Of a stretch of 64,000 nucleotides of DNA, positions 41,244-50,882 are shown in pieces. Origin of the DNA: Nevskiales bacterium. Its GTDB lineage: Bacteria; Pseudomonadota; Gammaproteobacteria; Steroidobacterales; GCA-2729495. The notes beneath the pieces are model-generated. The model made no database searches, was not told the origin of the DNA, and saw only the letters and a program-made list of their open reading frames with translations. The stretch lies in NCBI GenBank assembly GCA_011526045.1, contig WYBE01000002.1, positions 62,001-126,000 on the forward strand, in the 5' to 3' direction. The position numbers and the translations under genes were made by a program. Numbering within the stretch: the first letter of the stretch is position 1; each line of letters begins with the position of its first letter.

Positions 41244-41897
41244 TTACTGGTTCACGCGACGAGCCGTGACCGAGTACCTGAACGAGAGTTTCTCGCCCAC
41301 CTGCAAAGCGCCCATCATGGCGCTGAACGGCGTCATGCCGAGGTCGGCGTGGTCGAGATCGAACTCGCCGGTAGCCGTGATGAAATCGCCATCGACCGTG
41401 ACGCGAGTGGGGATCGTCAGTGGCAGGCTGCGGCCCAGGATCTCAACCGTGACTTCCAGGATTTGCGAGCCGCCGCGCGCGAGCGGCCCGGTGCCGACGA
41501 CTCGGATCATCGGGTATTTCGCGCCGTGGAGCACGCGCGCGCCGAGCATGTTCGACCGCGTTGCCTCGATGTCCCTCGCCACAGGCATGCTGGAAAAATC
41601 CGCGCCGAGCGCTTCGCGCAGTTCGGGGTCATCGATCACGAGAGCCGCTGCCGAGAACCCGAGTTCGAACCGCGAGGCACTCAGGTCCGCGTCGTTTTTC
41701 CAGACGTTGCCGTGCAGGTCGCCGGCCGCGATCGTATGGTGATGGCCGAGCCGCGCGAGCAATCCAGCTCTGAAAACCAGCCAGTGCAGCTCGGAAGCAG
41801 TCGCATCGACGGCGTGACGCTGACCCGCCTCTTGCGCGCAGACGACGCTTCCGAACAACAAGCCGAGAAGGCACAGCGTTCCGGTCGATTTCTTCAC
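41244..41897 (-). CDS. YceI-like lipid-binding periplasmic protein
   Basis: The 217-residue product has a signal peptide (LCLLGLLFGSVVCAQ) and a YceI-like beta-barrel: SELHWLVFRAGLLARLGHHH, later ATRSNMLGARVLHGAKYPMI and TATGEFDLDHADLGMTPFSA, matching the usual strand order. YceI proteins bind isoprenoid or fatty chains in a lipocalin-like pocket. The GTG giving VKKSTGTL starts a complete signal peptide; the frame extends upstream without support. It is convergent with hicA and monocistronic. Confidence 0.8.
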   Translation of the reverse strand: MKKSTGTLCLLGLLFGSVVCAQEAGQRHAVDATASELHWLVFRAGLLARLGHHHTIAAGDLHGNVWKNDADLSASRFELGFSAAALVIDDPELREALGADFSSMPVARDIEATRSNMLGARVLHGAKYPMIRVVGTGPLARGGSQILEVTVEILGRSLPLTIPTRVTVDGDFITATGEFDLDHADLGMTPFSAMMGALQVGEKLSFRYSVTARRVNQ

Positions 41898-42072
41898 ACG
41901 TCGCCCAGGGCCCGCGAACGCCGGTCGGCACCATCGAATTCTGCGTCTGGCGCGCAGTCGCGGTTTGCCTGATCGCGGCGACTGAAGAATCGCCGGCGAT
42001 CGATAGCCGTTGCGAAATAATTTCTGGCGCCGGATTCGCGGCCGTCGCGATACGGAACGTCCCGCCGCCCGG

Positions 42073-42594
42073 TCACACCACGCCCTGAAACCGCGCGACG
42101 CCGCCGACCCCGCGCATGGCCTGTGCGTCGAGGACGAGTGCCATGAAACTCTCGGCTGGTACCCTGGCCCATTGGCAGCGCAGACCGTGCGCCGCGCCTG
42201 GCCGGAAACCGAAGCGCGGGTAGTAGCTCGCATGGCCGACCACAATCACGAACGGACAGTGGGCAGCGCGCAGGGCGTCGAGGCTTGTCCGCCCCAACAG
42301 GGTGCCGATGCCCTGGCGCTGGAACTCCGGCAGCACGGCGAGCTCGCCGAGGCCCATGCCGGCGATTTCGCCCCCCGCTGCGCCGGCCAGCACCGGCGTG
42401 TAGACGATATGGCCGACCACCTGTGCGCCGGGACCGACGGCCACCCAGGCCCGCATGTCGTCGAGGGTATCGAGCAACTGCTCGAACGCCCCCGGCTGCG
42501 CCATCCGCAACGCCTGTCGATTGGTCTCGCGTATCGCCGCCCGGTCACCGGGCGTGTACGGACGGACTCCGAAGCGCGCATCCATCGATGCCAT
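42073..42594 (-). CDS. GNAT-family N-acetyltransferase
   Basis: The 173-residue GNAT domain has RPYTPGDRAAIRETN at the first strand-helix, GELAVLPEFQRQGIGTLL containing the acetyl-CoA loop QRQGIG, and VVGHASYYPRFGF with the usual late Tyr. The YYPRFGF block is frequent in the YhbS-like subgroup. The ATG at 42594 overlaps the glgB stop (TGATG), so it is translated after glgB. A link to glycogen metabolism is suggested only by this coupling. Confidence 0.88.
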   Translation of the reverse strand: MASMDARFGVRPYTPGDRAAIRETNRQALRMAQPGAFEQLLDTLDDMRAWVAVGPGAQVVGHIVYTPVLAGAAGGEIAGMGLGELAVLPEFQRQGIGTLLGRTSLDALRAAHCPFVIVVGHASYYPRFGFRPGAAHGLRCQWARVPAESFMALVLDAQAMRGVGGVARFQGVV

Positions 42595-44831
42595 CAGCCG
42601 CGCGCGAGGATGATCCCCGCGAGCGGTGGCAGTGTCGCGACGACCGAGCGCGGCTGGTCCATCCACGGCACCGGCTCGACCGCGAGCGGGAGGGCGTTAC
42701 CGACGTCGCTGCCGCCATAGAAGCGGGAGTCGGAGTTGAAGATCTCGCGGTAGCTGCCCTCCCCCGGCACGCCGATGCGATAGCCCGTGCGCGGCACCGG
42801 AGTGAAGTTCAGCGCCACCACCACCTCGCCCTCCTCGTCACGGCGCAGGAACGTGAGCACCGAGATGTCCGCGTCGTCCCAGCGCAACCACTGGAAGCCA
42901 CGTCCCTCGAAATCGAAACGGTGCAGCGGGCGGTGCTCGCGATACAGACGGTTGAGGTCGGCGACGAGGCTGCGGATGCCGCCATGCGCCTGCTCGCCGA
43001 GCAACTGCCAGGGCAGCGCGAAACGATGATCCCACTCCCAGGGATGCGCGAACTCCCCGCCCATGAACAGCAGTTTCTTGCCTGGATAGGTCCACTGGAA
43101 CGTGAAGAGCAAACGCAGATTGGCGAAGCGCTGCCAGTCGTCGCCGGGCATCCGGCCGAGCAGCGAGCGCTTGCCGTGGACTACCTCGTCGTGCGAGAGC
43201 GGCAGCACGAAGTTCTCGGTGAAGGCGTAGATCGGCCCGAAGGTGAGCATTTCGTGGTGAAAACGCCGGTGCACCGGATCGTGGCTGATGTACTTCAGCG
43301 TGTCGTGCATCCAGCCCATGTTCCATTTCATCGAGAAACCGAGCCCGCCGTGATAGGCAGGCCGCGAGACCCCGGGCCAGGCAGTGGACTCTTCGGCTAC
43401 CGTGATCGTGCCGGGACACTCGGCGTGAGTCAGCTCGTTCAGGTGCCGTATGAACGCGGCCGCCTCGAGGTTCTCGTTGCCGCCGTGAACGTTCGGCGTC
43501 CATTCGCCGGCGTTGCGTGAATAGTCGAGATAGAGCATCGAGGCCACCGCGTCCACCCGCAGGCCATCGAAGTGGAACTCCTTCAGCCAGTAGATCGCGC
43601 TCGACAGCAGGAAGCTGCGCACCTCGTTGCGATCGTAGTTGAACACCAGCGTGCCCCACTCGGCATGCTCGCCCTTGCGGGTGTCGGCATACTCGTACAC
43701 CGCACTGCCGTCGAACTGCGCAAGCCCGTGCGCGTCCTTCGGGAAGTGCCCGGGCACCCAGTCGAGGATGACGCCGATCCCGGCAGCGTGCAGGCGATCG
43801 ACGAAGTAACGCAGGTCGTCGGGCGCACCGAAGCGGCTGGTCGGTGCGAAGTAGCCCGAGGGCTGGTAGCCCCAGGACTCGTCGAGCGGATGCTCGGTGA
43901 CCGGCAACAGCTCCACGTGAGTGAAGCCGAGCCCGGCGACGTAGGGCACGAGCTGATCGGCGATCTCGCGGTAGCCGAGAAAACCGCCGTGCTCGCGCTG
44001 CCGCCAGGAACCCAGATGCACCTCGTAGACCGACAGCGGGGCGTGCAGCCAATCGTCGCCAGCGCGCCGCGCCAGCCAGGCCGCGTCATTCCATTCGTAG
44101 GTCGAGGGGGCCAGCGTGCGGGAGGCGGTGGATGGCCGCAGCTCCGCCGCACGCGCATAGGGGTCGCTCTTCACCAGCAGCGCGCCGCTCCAGCGATTGC
44201 GGATCTCGTACTTGTAGAGCTGCCCGGCGCCGAGGCGTGGCACGAATAGCTCCCACACGCCGGAACCACCGCGACAGCGCAGCGGGTGGCAGCGGCCGTC
44301 CCAGAAGTTGAAGGCGCCCACCACGCTCACGCGCTCGGCCTCGGGGGCCCATACGGCGAAGCGCGTACCGGCGATGCCGTCTGCTGTCACCTGGTGCGCG
44401 CCGAGCATCCACCACGCATGCCAGTGACGGCCGGCACCGAATGCGGCGATCTCCGCCTCGTCGAGCAGGGGCGAAAAGCAGTAGGGATCCTCCTGCTCGA
44501 GGATCTCGCCGCGATCGGTGCGCCAGCGAACGCGGTAGCGCCGCGGCAACCCGGACTCGGGCCCGCGATACTCGAAAAGGTCGGTGTCGCCGACGCGCAG
44601 CAGGCGCACGCCGGTCTCAGGCAGGCTCACCTCCACCGTCGCCGGCCGCAGCACCCGCACCAGCACGCCGCCGTCCGGCAGCGGATGGCGCCCCAGGACT
44701 TCGAACGGATCGTGATGCCGGCCGGCGAGCAGCCGCTCCACGCCGCTGTCGCTTGCCTGCGCTCCGGCGCCCCGGCCCTGCTCTCCCGCGGCTTGCCCGG
44801 CGTCGGTACTCACCTCGAAACTTCCTGCCAT
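42594..44831 (-). CDS. glgB: 1,4-alpha-glucan branching enzyme
   Basis: GlgB makes alpha-1,6 branches in glycogen. The 745-residue product has an N-terminal CBM48-like module, a second one ([20 protein letters not shown]) and a GH13 barrel with [20 protein letters not shown], the nucleophile block [19 protein letters not shown], the acid block [12 protein letters not shown] and [10 protein letters not shown]. The C-terminal beta domain ends near [10 protein letters not shown]. It is divergent from glgC and coupled to the GNAT gene. The first about 30 residues are Ala/Gly-rich and not conserved. Confidence 0.97.
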   Translation of the reverse strand: MAGSFEVSTDAGQAAGEQGRGAGAQASDSGVERLLAGRHHDPFEVLGRHPLPDGGVLVRVLRPATVEVSLPETGVRLLRVGDTDLFEYRGPESGLPRRYRVRWRTDRGEILEQEDPYCFSPLLDEAEIAAFGAGRHWHAWWMLGAHQVTADGIAGTRFAVWAPEAERVSVVGAFNFWDGRCHPLRCRGGSGVWELFVPRLGAGQLYKYEIRNRWSGALLVKSDPYARAAELRPSTASRTLAPSTYEWNDAAWLARRAGDDWLHAPLSVYEVHLGSWRQREHGGFLGYREIADQLVPYVAGLGFTHVELLPVTEHPLDESWGYQPSGYFAPTSRFGAPDDLRYFVDRLHAAGIGVILDWVPGHFPKDAHGLAQFDGSAVYEYADTRKGEHAEWGTLVFNYDRNEVRSFLLSSAIYWLKEFHFDGLRVDAVASMLYLDYSRNAGEWTPNVHGGNENLEAAAFIRHLNELTHAECPGTITVAEESTAWPGVSRPAYHGGLGFSMKWNMGWMHDTLKYISHDPVHRRFHHEMLTFGPIYAFTENFVLPLSHDEVVHGKRSLLGRMPGDDWQRFANLRLLFTFQWTYPGKKLLFMGGEFAHPWEWDHRFALPWQLLGEQAHGGIRSLVADLNRLYREHRPLHRFDFEGRGFQWLRWDDADISVLTFLRRDEEGEVVVALNFTPVPRTGYRIGVPGEGSYREIFNSDSRFYGGSDVGNALPLAVEPVPWMDQPRSVVATLPPLAGIILARG

Positions 44832-44922
44832 TGCGCCATAGTGCCCTAATCCCTAACGGGTTATACTGCCGCTCACCGTCGCCGCTGCCAACTACTACTA
44901 CAGCATCCAGGGGCGCCCGAGC
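44832..44922. promoter_or_regulatory. glgB/glgC divergent promoter region
   Basis: The 91-base gap separates divergent glgB and glgC and is less GC-rich than its surroundings. TATACT at 44862-44867 is a candidate -10 element for glgC; no good -35 is visible at the right distance. A small palindrome TAAC-GG-GTTA (44854-44863) overlaps it. Both genes are probably controlled from here. Confidence 0.4.
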
Positions 44923-46233
44923 GTGAAGCCGAGAAAGTCCGGACGCTTCGTCAGCCAGCTTACCAAGAGCACCATGGCGGTCGTCATGGCCGGCGGACGC
45001 GGCGAACGGCTGCAGCACCTGACCCGCAATCGCGCCAAACCCGCGATGCCCTTCGGCGGCAAGTACCGCATCATCGACTTCTCCCTGTCCAACTGCGTCA
45101 ACTCCGGAATCCGTCAGATCCTGATCCTCACGCAGTACAAGGCCCATTCGCTCATCCAGCACATCCAGCGCGGCTGGGGTTACCTTCGCGGCGAGCTCGG
45201 TGAGTTCGTGCAGCTGGTGCCGGCGCAACAGCAGATCGGCGACAGCTGGTACCGCGGCACCGCAGACTCGCTCTACCAGAACCTCAACATCATCGAGGCC
45301 TACCATCCCGACCTCGTGCTGGTGCTGGCCGGCGACCACGTCTACAAGATGGACTACGGTCCCATGATCGCCTTCCACGTGGAGAAGGGCGCGGACATCA
45401 CCGTCGGCGTGGTGCAGGTTCCCGTCGCCGAAGCGCATCAATTCGGCGTCATGACGGTCGATGAGAACCAGCGCATCATCCGCTTCAGCGAGAAGCCGGC
45501 GCGACCCGAGCCGATGCCCGGCAAGGATGGCATTGCGCTCGCCTCCATGGGCATCTATGTCTTCGACCGCGAGTTCCTGCAAGAACGGCTGACTGCAGAC
45601 GCCAGGGATCCGCACTCGGCCCACGACTTCGGCCGCAACATCGTGCCCGACACGATCAGCTGGGGCCGGGTGTTCGCCTACCCCTTCGAGGACGTGACGA
45701 CGGAGGCCCAGGCCTATTGGCGCGATGTCGGGACGCTGGACGCCTTCTACGAAGCCAACATGGAGCTCGTGTACGTTACCCCGGAGCTGAATCTCTACGA
45801 CGAGGACTGGCCGATCTGGACCTACCAGGAGCACGTACCGCCGGCCAAGTTCGTACTCGACGAGGAAGGACGCCGCGGCGAGGCCGTGAACTCGCTGATT
45901 TCCGGCGGTTGCATCGTCTCCGGCGCCACGGTGCGCGAGTCGCTGCTGTTCTCGAACACCTTGGTCTCGGAGCGCTCCCAGATCTACCGTTCCGTGCTGC
46001 TGCCGAACGTGCACGTCGGCCGCGATTGCCGCATCAGCCGGGCAATTCTCGACGAGGGCTGCGACGTGCCCGACGGCACCCGCATCGGGCTCGACCTCGT
46101 CGCCGATTCGAAGCGCTTTCACGTGACCGAGCGCGGCGTCGTGCTGGTCACTCCCGAGATGCTGAACGCATCGGCGGGCGCCAGCCCCGAGACCGCCGTC
46201 GAAGCACTCATCGAAAGCCAGGGCCGCGGCTGA
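44923..46233 (+). CDS. glgC: glucose-1-phosphate adenylyltransferase (ADP-glucose synthase)
   Basis: GlgC makes ADP-glucose, the committed step of glycogen synthesis. The 436-residue product has the nucleotide-binding opening MAVVMAGGRGERL, RNRAKPAMPFGGKYRIIDF, the substrate block VLAGDHVYKMDYGPMIAFH, FSEKPARPEPMPG and a C-terminal left-handed beta-helix (PNVHVGRDCRISRAILDEGC). The GTG start gives KPRKSGRFVSQLTKST, as in other GlgC proteins; an internal ATG at 44974 would remove that conserved part. It is followed after 13 bases by malQ. Confidence 0.97.
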   Translation: MKPRKSGRFVSQLTKSTMAVVMAGGRGERLQHLTRNRAKPAMPFGGKYRIIDFSLSNCVNSGIRQILILTQYKAHSLIQHIQRGWGYLRGELGEFVQLVPAQQQIGDSWYRGTADSLYQNLNIIEAYHPDLVLVLAGDHVYKMDYGPMIAFHVEKGADITVGVVQVPVAEAHQFGVMTVDENQRIIRFSEKPARPEPMPGKDGIALASMGIYVFDREFLQERLTADARDPHSAHDFGRNIVPDTISWGRVFAYPFEDVTTEAQAYWRDVGTLDAFYEANMELVYVTPELNLYDEDWPIWTYQEHVPPAKFVLDEEGRRGEAVNSLISGGCIVSGATVRESLLFSNTLVSERSQIYRSVLLPNVHVGRDCRISRAILDEGCDVPDGTRIGLDLVADSKRFHVTERGVVLVTPEMLNASAGASPETAVEALIESQGRG

Positions 46234-46246
46234 CACGGCGGACGCG

Positions 46247-47698
46247 ATGACGACCCCACTGGACCGGCGTCGCGCCGGGGTGCTGCTGCACCCGACTTCA
46301 CTGCCGGGCGGCAGTGGTCATGGCGTGCTCGGCGAGGATGCGCGGCGATTCGTGGACTTCCTCGCCACCGCAGGGTTCAGCCTGTGGCAGACGCTGCCGC
46401 TCGGGCCGGTGGACGACAGCCTGTCGCCGTACCAGATGCGATCCGCGCACGCCGGCAATCCCGCGCTGATCGACAGTGCCGACCTCGTTGCACGCGGCTG
46501 GCTCGCCGCGGAGCCCTCCGGCGCCGATGCGGGCACGCGCATGACGCAGGCTTACCGCGGGTTCCGCAAACAAGCGAGTGCCGGGGAACGCGCGGCGTTC
46601 GACCACTTCGTCCAGCAGCACCGCGCCTGGCTGCTGCCCTATGCTCTTTTCGAACACTACCGGCGTGCATCCGGGATGAAGCCCTGGTGGGAATGGCCGC
46701 AGGCGGTGCGTGACCGCGAGCCGAAAACCCTGACGGCAACACTGGCACAGGCCCGCGACTCGCTGCGTGCCGTCGCGTTCGAGCAGTATCTCTTCGACCG
46801 GCAATGGCAGCACCTGCGCGAATACGCGCACGGGCGCGGGATCGCGTTGTTCGGCGACATGCCGTTCTATGTCGATCTCAACAGTGTCGATCTGTGGTGG
46901 CATCGCAAGCTCTTTCGCGTCAGCGCCGACGGCCACCCGGCTGCCCTCGCCGGTGTTCCCCCCGACTACTTCAACGCGGATGGCCAGCTCTGGGGCAACC
47001 CGCTGTACGACTGGGAGGCGATGCGTGCAGAGGGCTTCCGCTGGTGGATCGAGCGCCTGCGCGCCCAATTGCGCCAGTTCGACCTCGTCCGACTGGACCA
47101 CTTCCGGGCGCTGGAGGCGTACTGGGAAATCCCGGCCGGCGCTGCAACGGCGCGCGAAGGTCGCTGGCAGAGCGCTCCCGGAGCGGATTTGCTCGGCGCG
47201 ATCGCACGTGAGCTCACTCGATTGCCCCTGGTGGCGGAAGACCTCGGCACCATCACGCCGGCCGTGCGCGCGCTGCGCGATGAGTTCAACCTGCCGGGGA
47301 TGCTGGTCCTGCAGTTCGCCTTCGACGGCTCGCCGCAGAACCCTTACCTGCCTGCCAATCATGTCGAGAACGCCGTCGTCTACACCGGGACACACGACAA
47401 CGACACGACGCTCGGCTGGTACGAGAGTCTCGATGCCGGCACGCGTTCCCGCGTGGATAGCTGCCTCGCGAGTACCCCCGGCGACATGCCGGGCGCGCTG
47501 CTGCGCGCCGCATACGCCTCACCGGCGCGGCTCGCCGTGGTGCCGATGCAGGATCTGCTCGGGCTCGGCAGCACGGCCCGCATGAATTACCCCGGCACCG
47601 CGACCGGCAACTGGCGCTGGAGGTTTCACTGGGAACAGGTCGATCCGCAGCTCGCCGAGCGCTGTCATCGTCTCGCGGTGATGTCCGGCCGGGCGTGA
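46247..47698 (+). CDS. malQ: 4-alpha-glucanotransferase (amylomaltase)
   Basis: MalQ moves glucan segments between maltodextrins, so it recycles short chains left by GlgP and GlgX. The 483-residue GH77 enzyme has RRAGVLLHPTSLPGGSGHGV, WQTLPLGPVDDSLSPYQ, LFGDMPFYVDLNSVDLW, VRLDHFRALEAYWEIP (nucleophile Asp region), LVAEDLGTITPAV and GTHDNDTTLGWYE. It shares a transcript with glgC (13-base gap) and converges with glgA. Confidence 0.96.
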   Translation: MTTPLDRRRAGVLLHPTSLPGGSGHGVLGEDARRFVDFLATAGFSLWQTLPLGPVDDSLSPYQMRSAHAGNPALIDSADLVARGWLAAEPSGADAGTRMTQAYRGFRKQASAGERAAFDHFVQQHRAWLLPYALFEHYRRASGMKPWWEWPQAVRDREPKTLTATLAQARDSLRAVAFEQYLFDRQWQHLREYAHGRGIALFGDMPFYVDLNSVDLWWHRKLFRVSADGHPAALAGVPPDYFNADGQLWGNPLYDWEAMRAEGFRWWIERLRAQLRQFDLVRLDHFRALEAYWEIPAGAATAREGRWQSAPGADLLGAIARELTRLPLVAEDLGTITPAVRALRDEFNLPGMLVLQFAFDGSPQNPYLPANHVENAVVYTGTHDNDTTLGWYESLDAGTRSRVDSCLASTPGDMPGALLRAAYASPARLAVVPMQDLLGLGSTARMNYPGTATGNWRWRFHWEQVDPQLAERCHRLAVMSGRA

Positions 47699-47736
47699 CG
47701 CCAGCCGTGCGAAAGCGGTTGCCTGGAACCCAGAGG

Positions 47737-49194
47737 CTACGCAGCCGGTCCGCGTGCGAGACGACTGAACAGCTCCTCGAACTTCGGGCCCTGGTGCGCC
47801 CAGGAGATATCCTGCGACATGCCGTTGCGCACCAGCCGTTGCCATGCCCGGCGATCGGAAAACCAGTCGAATGCAGTGCGCAACCCCCAGTCGAGCCCGC
47901 CGACATCGGCATCAAGAAATACGCTGCCGGTACCGCGCCCGATAGCCGGGGCGAAGTGCTCGACGGTATCCGCAAGACCGCCCGTGTGCCGCACCACGGG
48001 CACCGTTCCGTAGCGCATCGCGTAGAGCTGGGTGAGCCCGCAGGGCTCGTAACGCGACGGGACCAGCAGCATGTCGCTGCCGGCGATGATGAGATGCGCG
48101 AGGCGCTCGTCCTGGCCGGCCACGAACGCCACCCGGGTCGGGTGGCGATCCGCCAATTCCCGCAGTTGCTCGGCCAGGGCCGGATCGCCGCCGCCGAGGA
48201 ACGCGCAGACGAACTCACGCTCGGCCAGCAGGGACGGTAGCGCCTCGATGACCAGGTCGATCCCCTTCTGGCTGGCGAGGCGGGAAACGAGCCCCACGAC
48301 GGGGGTGCGCTCGTCTGCATCGAGCTGCAACTCGTCGAGCAGCGCCGCGCGCGTCACGCGTTTGCCCTGCAGGTCGTCGATGGAAAACGGTGCCGGCAGC
48401 AACGGATCGGTCTCGGGGCTCCACAGTCTGTAGTCGACCGCGTTGAGGATTCCGGCGAGTCGATGGCGTCGCTGGCGCAGGAGACCGTCGAGGCCCATGC
48501 CATATTCCGGCGTCTGGATCTCCCGCGCGTGGGTCGGGCTGACCGTGGTCAGGGCATCAGCGTGGGTAATACCCGCGCGCAGCAGGTTCACCTGCCCGAG
48601 CGCCAGTTCCTCGGCCGGGAACAGCGACCGCGGGAGGTTGTCCTCGTGGCCGGCAATGACATCGGCGGGAAACACCCCCTGGTAACCGATGTTGTGGATG
48701 GTCAGTACCGTATAGCTGTGGCGGAACACGCGATCGGCCCGCATCATGCCCTTGAGCATGACCGCGGCAGGCGCGGCGTGCCAGTCGTGGCAATGGACGA
48801 TATCGGGCGCAAATCCCAGCGTGACGGACAGCTCCAGCGCCGCCTGCGAGAGCAGGATGAAACGCAGCGCTTCACGCCTGCCTGCGTCGTACACGTCGTC
48901 GCCGAAAAACGCGGGGCAATCCACCAGGTACACCCGCGCGGCCACCTGCGGTTGCACCATTGGATGGACGGCGTAGGTCACCGCGTCCGGCGTGTGGCCG
49001 AACCGGCGCATGGCCAGCGCGGCCTGTGCGCCCGCCTGCACCCCCTGCAGGCGCATGATCCCGTAATAGGGCATCACGACGACGACGTCGTGGCCGCGCT
49101 CCTGTAACCAGCCGGTCAATCCGGCGGTGACGTCGGCCAAGCCGCCGATCTTGGCAAGCGGCGCAAATTCAGCGCAGACAGTCAGTATCCGCAT
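47737..49194 (-). CDS. glgA: glycogen synthase (ADP-glucose type, GT5)
   Basis: The 485-residue enzyme adds glucose from ADP-glucose to glycogen. It has the N-terminal ADP-glucose loop FAPLAKIGGLADVTAGL (the family usually reads KTGGL or KVGGL), HCHDWHAAPAAVML, a second Rossmann domain with VVGLVSRLASQKGIDLV and the C-terminal Glu block SRYEPCGLTQLYAMRYGTVP. Its start lies 125 bases from the stress-protein gene. It converges with malQ, so glgA has its own promoter on the minus strand. Confidence 0.96.
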   Translation of the reverse strand: MRILTVCAEFAPLAKIGGLADVTAGLTGWLQERGHDVVVVMPYYGIMRLQGVQAGAQAALAMRRFGHTPDAVTYAVHPMVQPQVAARVYLVDCPAFFGDDVYDAGRREALRFILLSQAALELSVTLGFAPDIVHCHDWHAAPAAVMLKGMMRADRVFRHSYTVLTIHNIGYQGVFPADVIAGHEDNLPRSLFPAEELALGQVNLLRAGITHADALTTVSPTHAREIQTPEYGMGLDGLLRQRRHRLAGILNAVDYRLWSPETDPLLPAPFSIDDLQGKRVTRAALLDELQLDADERTPVVGLVSRLASQKGIDLVIEALPSLLAEREFVCAFLGGGDPALAEQLRELADRHPTRVAFVAGQDERLAHLIIAGSDMLLVPSRYEPCGLTQLYAMRYGTVPVVRHTGGLADTVEHFAPAIGRGTGSVFLDADVGGLDWGLRTAFDWFSDRRAWQRLVRNGMSQDISWAHQGPKFEELFSRLARGPAA

Positions 49195-49318
49195 TGTCCT
49201 TCAGTGCATCTGGCCGTCCGGACCTGCCGATGGCACGGCAGCCCTGCCCCGCGCAGGTCGTCGATCCGGCGGGAACCCCACGTCGCGGTCACCTGATCGG
49301 CAACCGATCGGGCAGCGC

Positions 49319-49759
49319 TCAGCCGCTGCGAATCGAAAGCACCGGACAGCCCGCGTTGCGGAGCACGGACTCGGTGGTGCTCCCGAGCAGCACATGCTTG
49401 ACGCCGCTGTAGCCGTGGGTGGTCATGACGATCAGGACGGCGTTCTTTTCCTTCGCGTAGTGAACGACTTCCTCCGCGGGTCGGCCGACGATCACCTTCG
49501 TCGTAACCGGGCCGAGTCCCTTGAGGTGCGTGCTGGAGAAATGCTCCATGCGCTTCTCGGCGCTGCGGGTCAGCTCATCCACCGAAGGAATCGGCACCGG
49601 CCCCATGTCGAGCGTCGCATAGATATGCGGCTCTTCCACGACGTAGATGCAATGGATCTCGGCCTGCATCTGATCCGCCATCCGTCGCGCCCACGGCAAT
49701 GCGGCCCTGGACAATTCGGAGAAATCTGTCGGCACCACGATCACGCTCTTGCCAGCCAT
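49319..49759 (-). CDS. universal stress protein (UspA family)
   Basis: The 146-residue protein is a single Usp domain: VIVVPTDFSELSRAALPWA at the first strand and helix, and the ATP-binding signature THGYSGVKHVLLGSTTESVL near the end, matching GxxGx(9)G(S/T). It therefore probably binds ATP. Usp proteins accumulate in starvation and stress. It lies between glgA and the flagellar genes, monocistronic. Confidence 0.93.
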   Translation of the reverse strand: MAGKSVIVVPTDFSELSRAALPWARRMADQMQAEIHCIYVVEEPHIYATLDMGPVPIPSVDELTRSAEKRMEHFSSTHLKGLGPVTTKVIVGRPAEEVVHYAKEKNAVLIVMTTHGYSGVKHVLLGSTTESVLRNAGCPVLSIRSG

Positions 49760-49896
49760 TGGTCGTTCCCTCTGCGTTGAGAATGTTCTTTATGGCGCCT
49801 TTATATCAGGTTCCTCCCCGCCTGCGGTGAGGCAGCGGTAACGGGCCATGGTTACCTGTTGATCAGCCGCGGTTCTGCTTCGTCGGCGGGGAGGAA

Positions 49897-49912
49897 GCCC
49901 GTGTTCACGGGC
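49897..49912 (-). terminator. hairpin downstream of flgN
   Basis: GCCCGTG and CACGGGC form a perfect seven-base stem around TT, 56 bases past the flgN stop. It is followed on the minus strand by a pyrimidine stretch but not a clean T tract. A possible end of the flgAMN transcript. Confidence 0.35.
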
Positions 49913-49967
49913 CCGATTCACCGGCCGAACGCGCAGCCGCGGGCGAGAGGTGGTGGAAGACGCAGCG

Positions 49968-50444
49968 TCAGATCGAGCCGAGCACGCGCGCCACGGCACG
50001 GGCGCGCTGTTCGCCCGCCGGGCCGTACTCGACGGCTGCAGCAGGTTCGCCACGCAGGACGCGCAGCGCACCGCTGACCTGTCGCCGCTGGCCGCGTATG
50101 AACTGGCCATTGGCTTCATTCAGTGCCCGGCAGCGTTCGGTGAGCGTCACGACCTGCTGCCAGCGACTGCTGATCCCGGCATCGGCGCTGAAATCCCGGC
50201 GCGCACGGCCAGGCTGTGCGGGAATACCCAACTGATCGAGCAGCGCCTGCCGGCGTTGCTCGATCGCGTCGGCCGCGGCGATGCGCTGCGCTTTGCCGGT
50301 CACGGCCTCGAGCAGGGCATCGCCGTTGCGATTCGCAAGCGCGTGGCGTTCCGTTTCGAGCGCCGCGAGCACCGCCTGCATGGCACCGATCTGCTCGTCG
50401 AGCAGACGGGCCAGTTCACGGTCCGGGACAGCTTCGCGTGACAT
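49968..50444 (-). CDS. flgN: flagellar export chaperone FlgN
   Basis: The 158-residue all-helical protein has the FlgN heptad pattern: LLDEQIGAMQAVLAALETER, LLEAVTGKAQRIAAADAIEQ and WQQVVTLTERCRALNEANGQ. FlgN chaperones the hook-junction proteins FlgK and FlgL to the export gate. Its gene follows flgM by 25 bases, as in other gammaproteobacteria, which confirms the call even though FlgN sequences diverge strongly. Its clients are encoded at the far end of the opposite operon. Confidence 0.88.
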   Translation of the reverse strand: MSREAVPDRELARLLDEQIGAMQAVLAALETERHALANRNGDALLEAVTGKAQRIAAADAIEQRRQALLDQLGIPAQPGRARRDFSADAGISSRWQQVVTLTERCRALNEANGQFIRGQRRQVSGALRVLRGEPAAAVEYGPAGEQRARAVARVLGSI

Positions 50445-50469
50445 GGAAAGTCAGGCCCGCAGCCGCTGC

Positions 50470-50781
50470 TCAGGCGAGGTCCTGCTCCATGCGAAGCAGC
50501 CGGGCGGCGATTCGTGCCGGATCCGGGCGATACTCGCCGGATTCGATGCGCTGGCGTATTTCCTTCACCCGCGCCTGGTCCACGTCGGGTACTTCGGCAA
50601 GCCGGCTTTCGACGGATTTCAACCGCGTCGCGGTGCCGGTCAGTTCGACCGCATCAGCAGCAGCGCGCGAACGGCGCGTCTCAGCCGTCTTGTCCTCGCC
50701 TTCGCGCGAAGCGACGGACCGGGCCCGTACCTGGCCGGTGTCGATGCCGACACGTCCGTAGCTCGTGATCTTGTCTGCCAT
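50470..50781 (-). CDS. flgM: anti-sigma-28 factor FlgM
   Basis: FlgM holds FliA (sigma-28) inactive until the hook is complete, when it is exported. The 103-residue product is disordered in the first half and has the sigma-binding C-terminal helices VKEIRQRIESGEYRPDPARI and AARLLRMEQDL. The ATG giving MADKITSYG is preferred: it follows GAGGAG and lies just after the sigma-28 promoter, whereas the longer reading would start inside that promoter. It is followed by flgN. Confidence 0.92.
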   Translation of the reverse strand: MADKITSYGRVGIDTGQVRARSVASREGEDKTAETRRSRAAADAVELTGTATRLKSVESRLAEVPDVDQARVKEIRQRIESGEYRPDPARIAARLLRMEQDLA

Positions 50782-50824
50782 GACTCGTTCGCTCCTCGCG
50801 CCGGCCTCAGTTCCCGTAAGAGGC

Positions 50825-50852
50825 TTATCGGCAGCTTTCCGGATTTCCTTTA
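50825..50852 (-). promoter_or_regulatory. sigma-28 (FliA) promoter of flgMN
   Basis: On the minus strand TAAA (50852-50849) and GCCGATAA (50832-50825) are separated by 16 bases. The -10 element matches the sigma-28 consensus exactly and the -35 core is present; the spacer is one base longer than in the fliC promoter of this window. It lies between flgA and flgM, so FlgM is made again once FliA is free, giving the usual feedback. Confidence 0.85.
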
Positions 50853-50882
50853 ACGCCCATTCCAGCACGCATCCTGCGCCCC

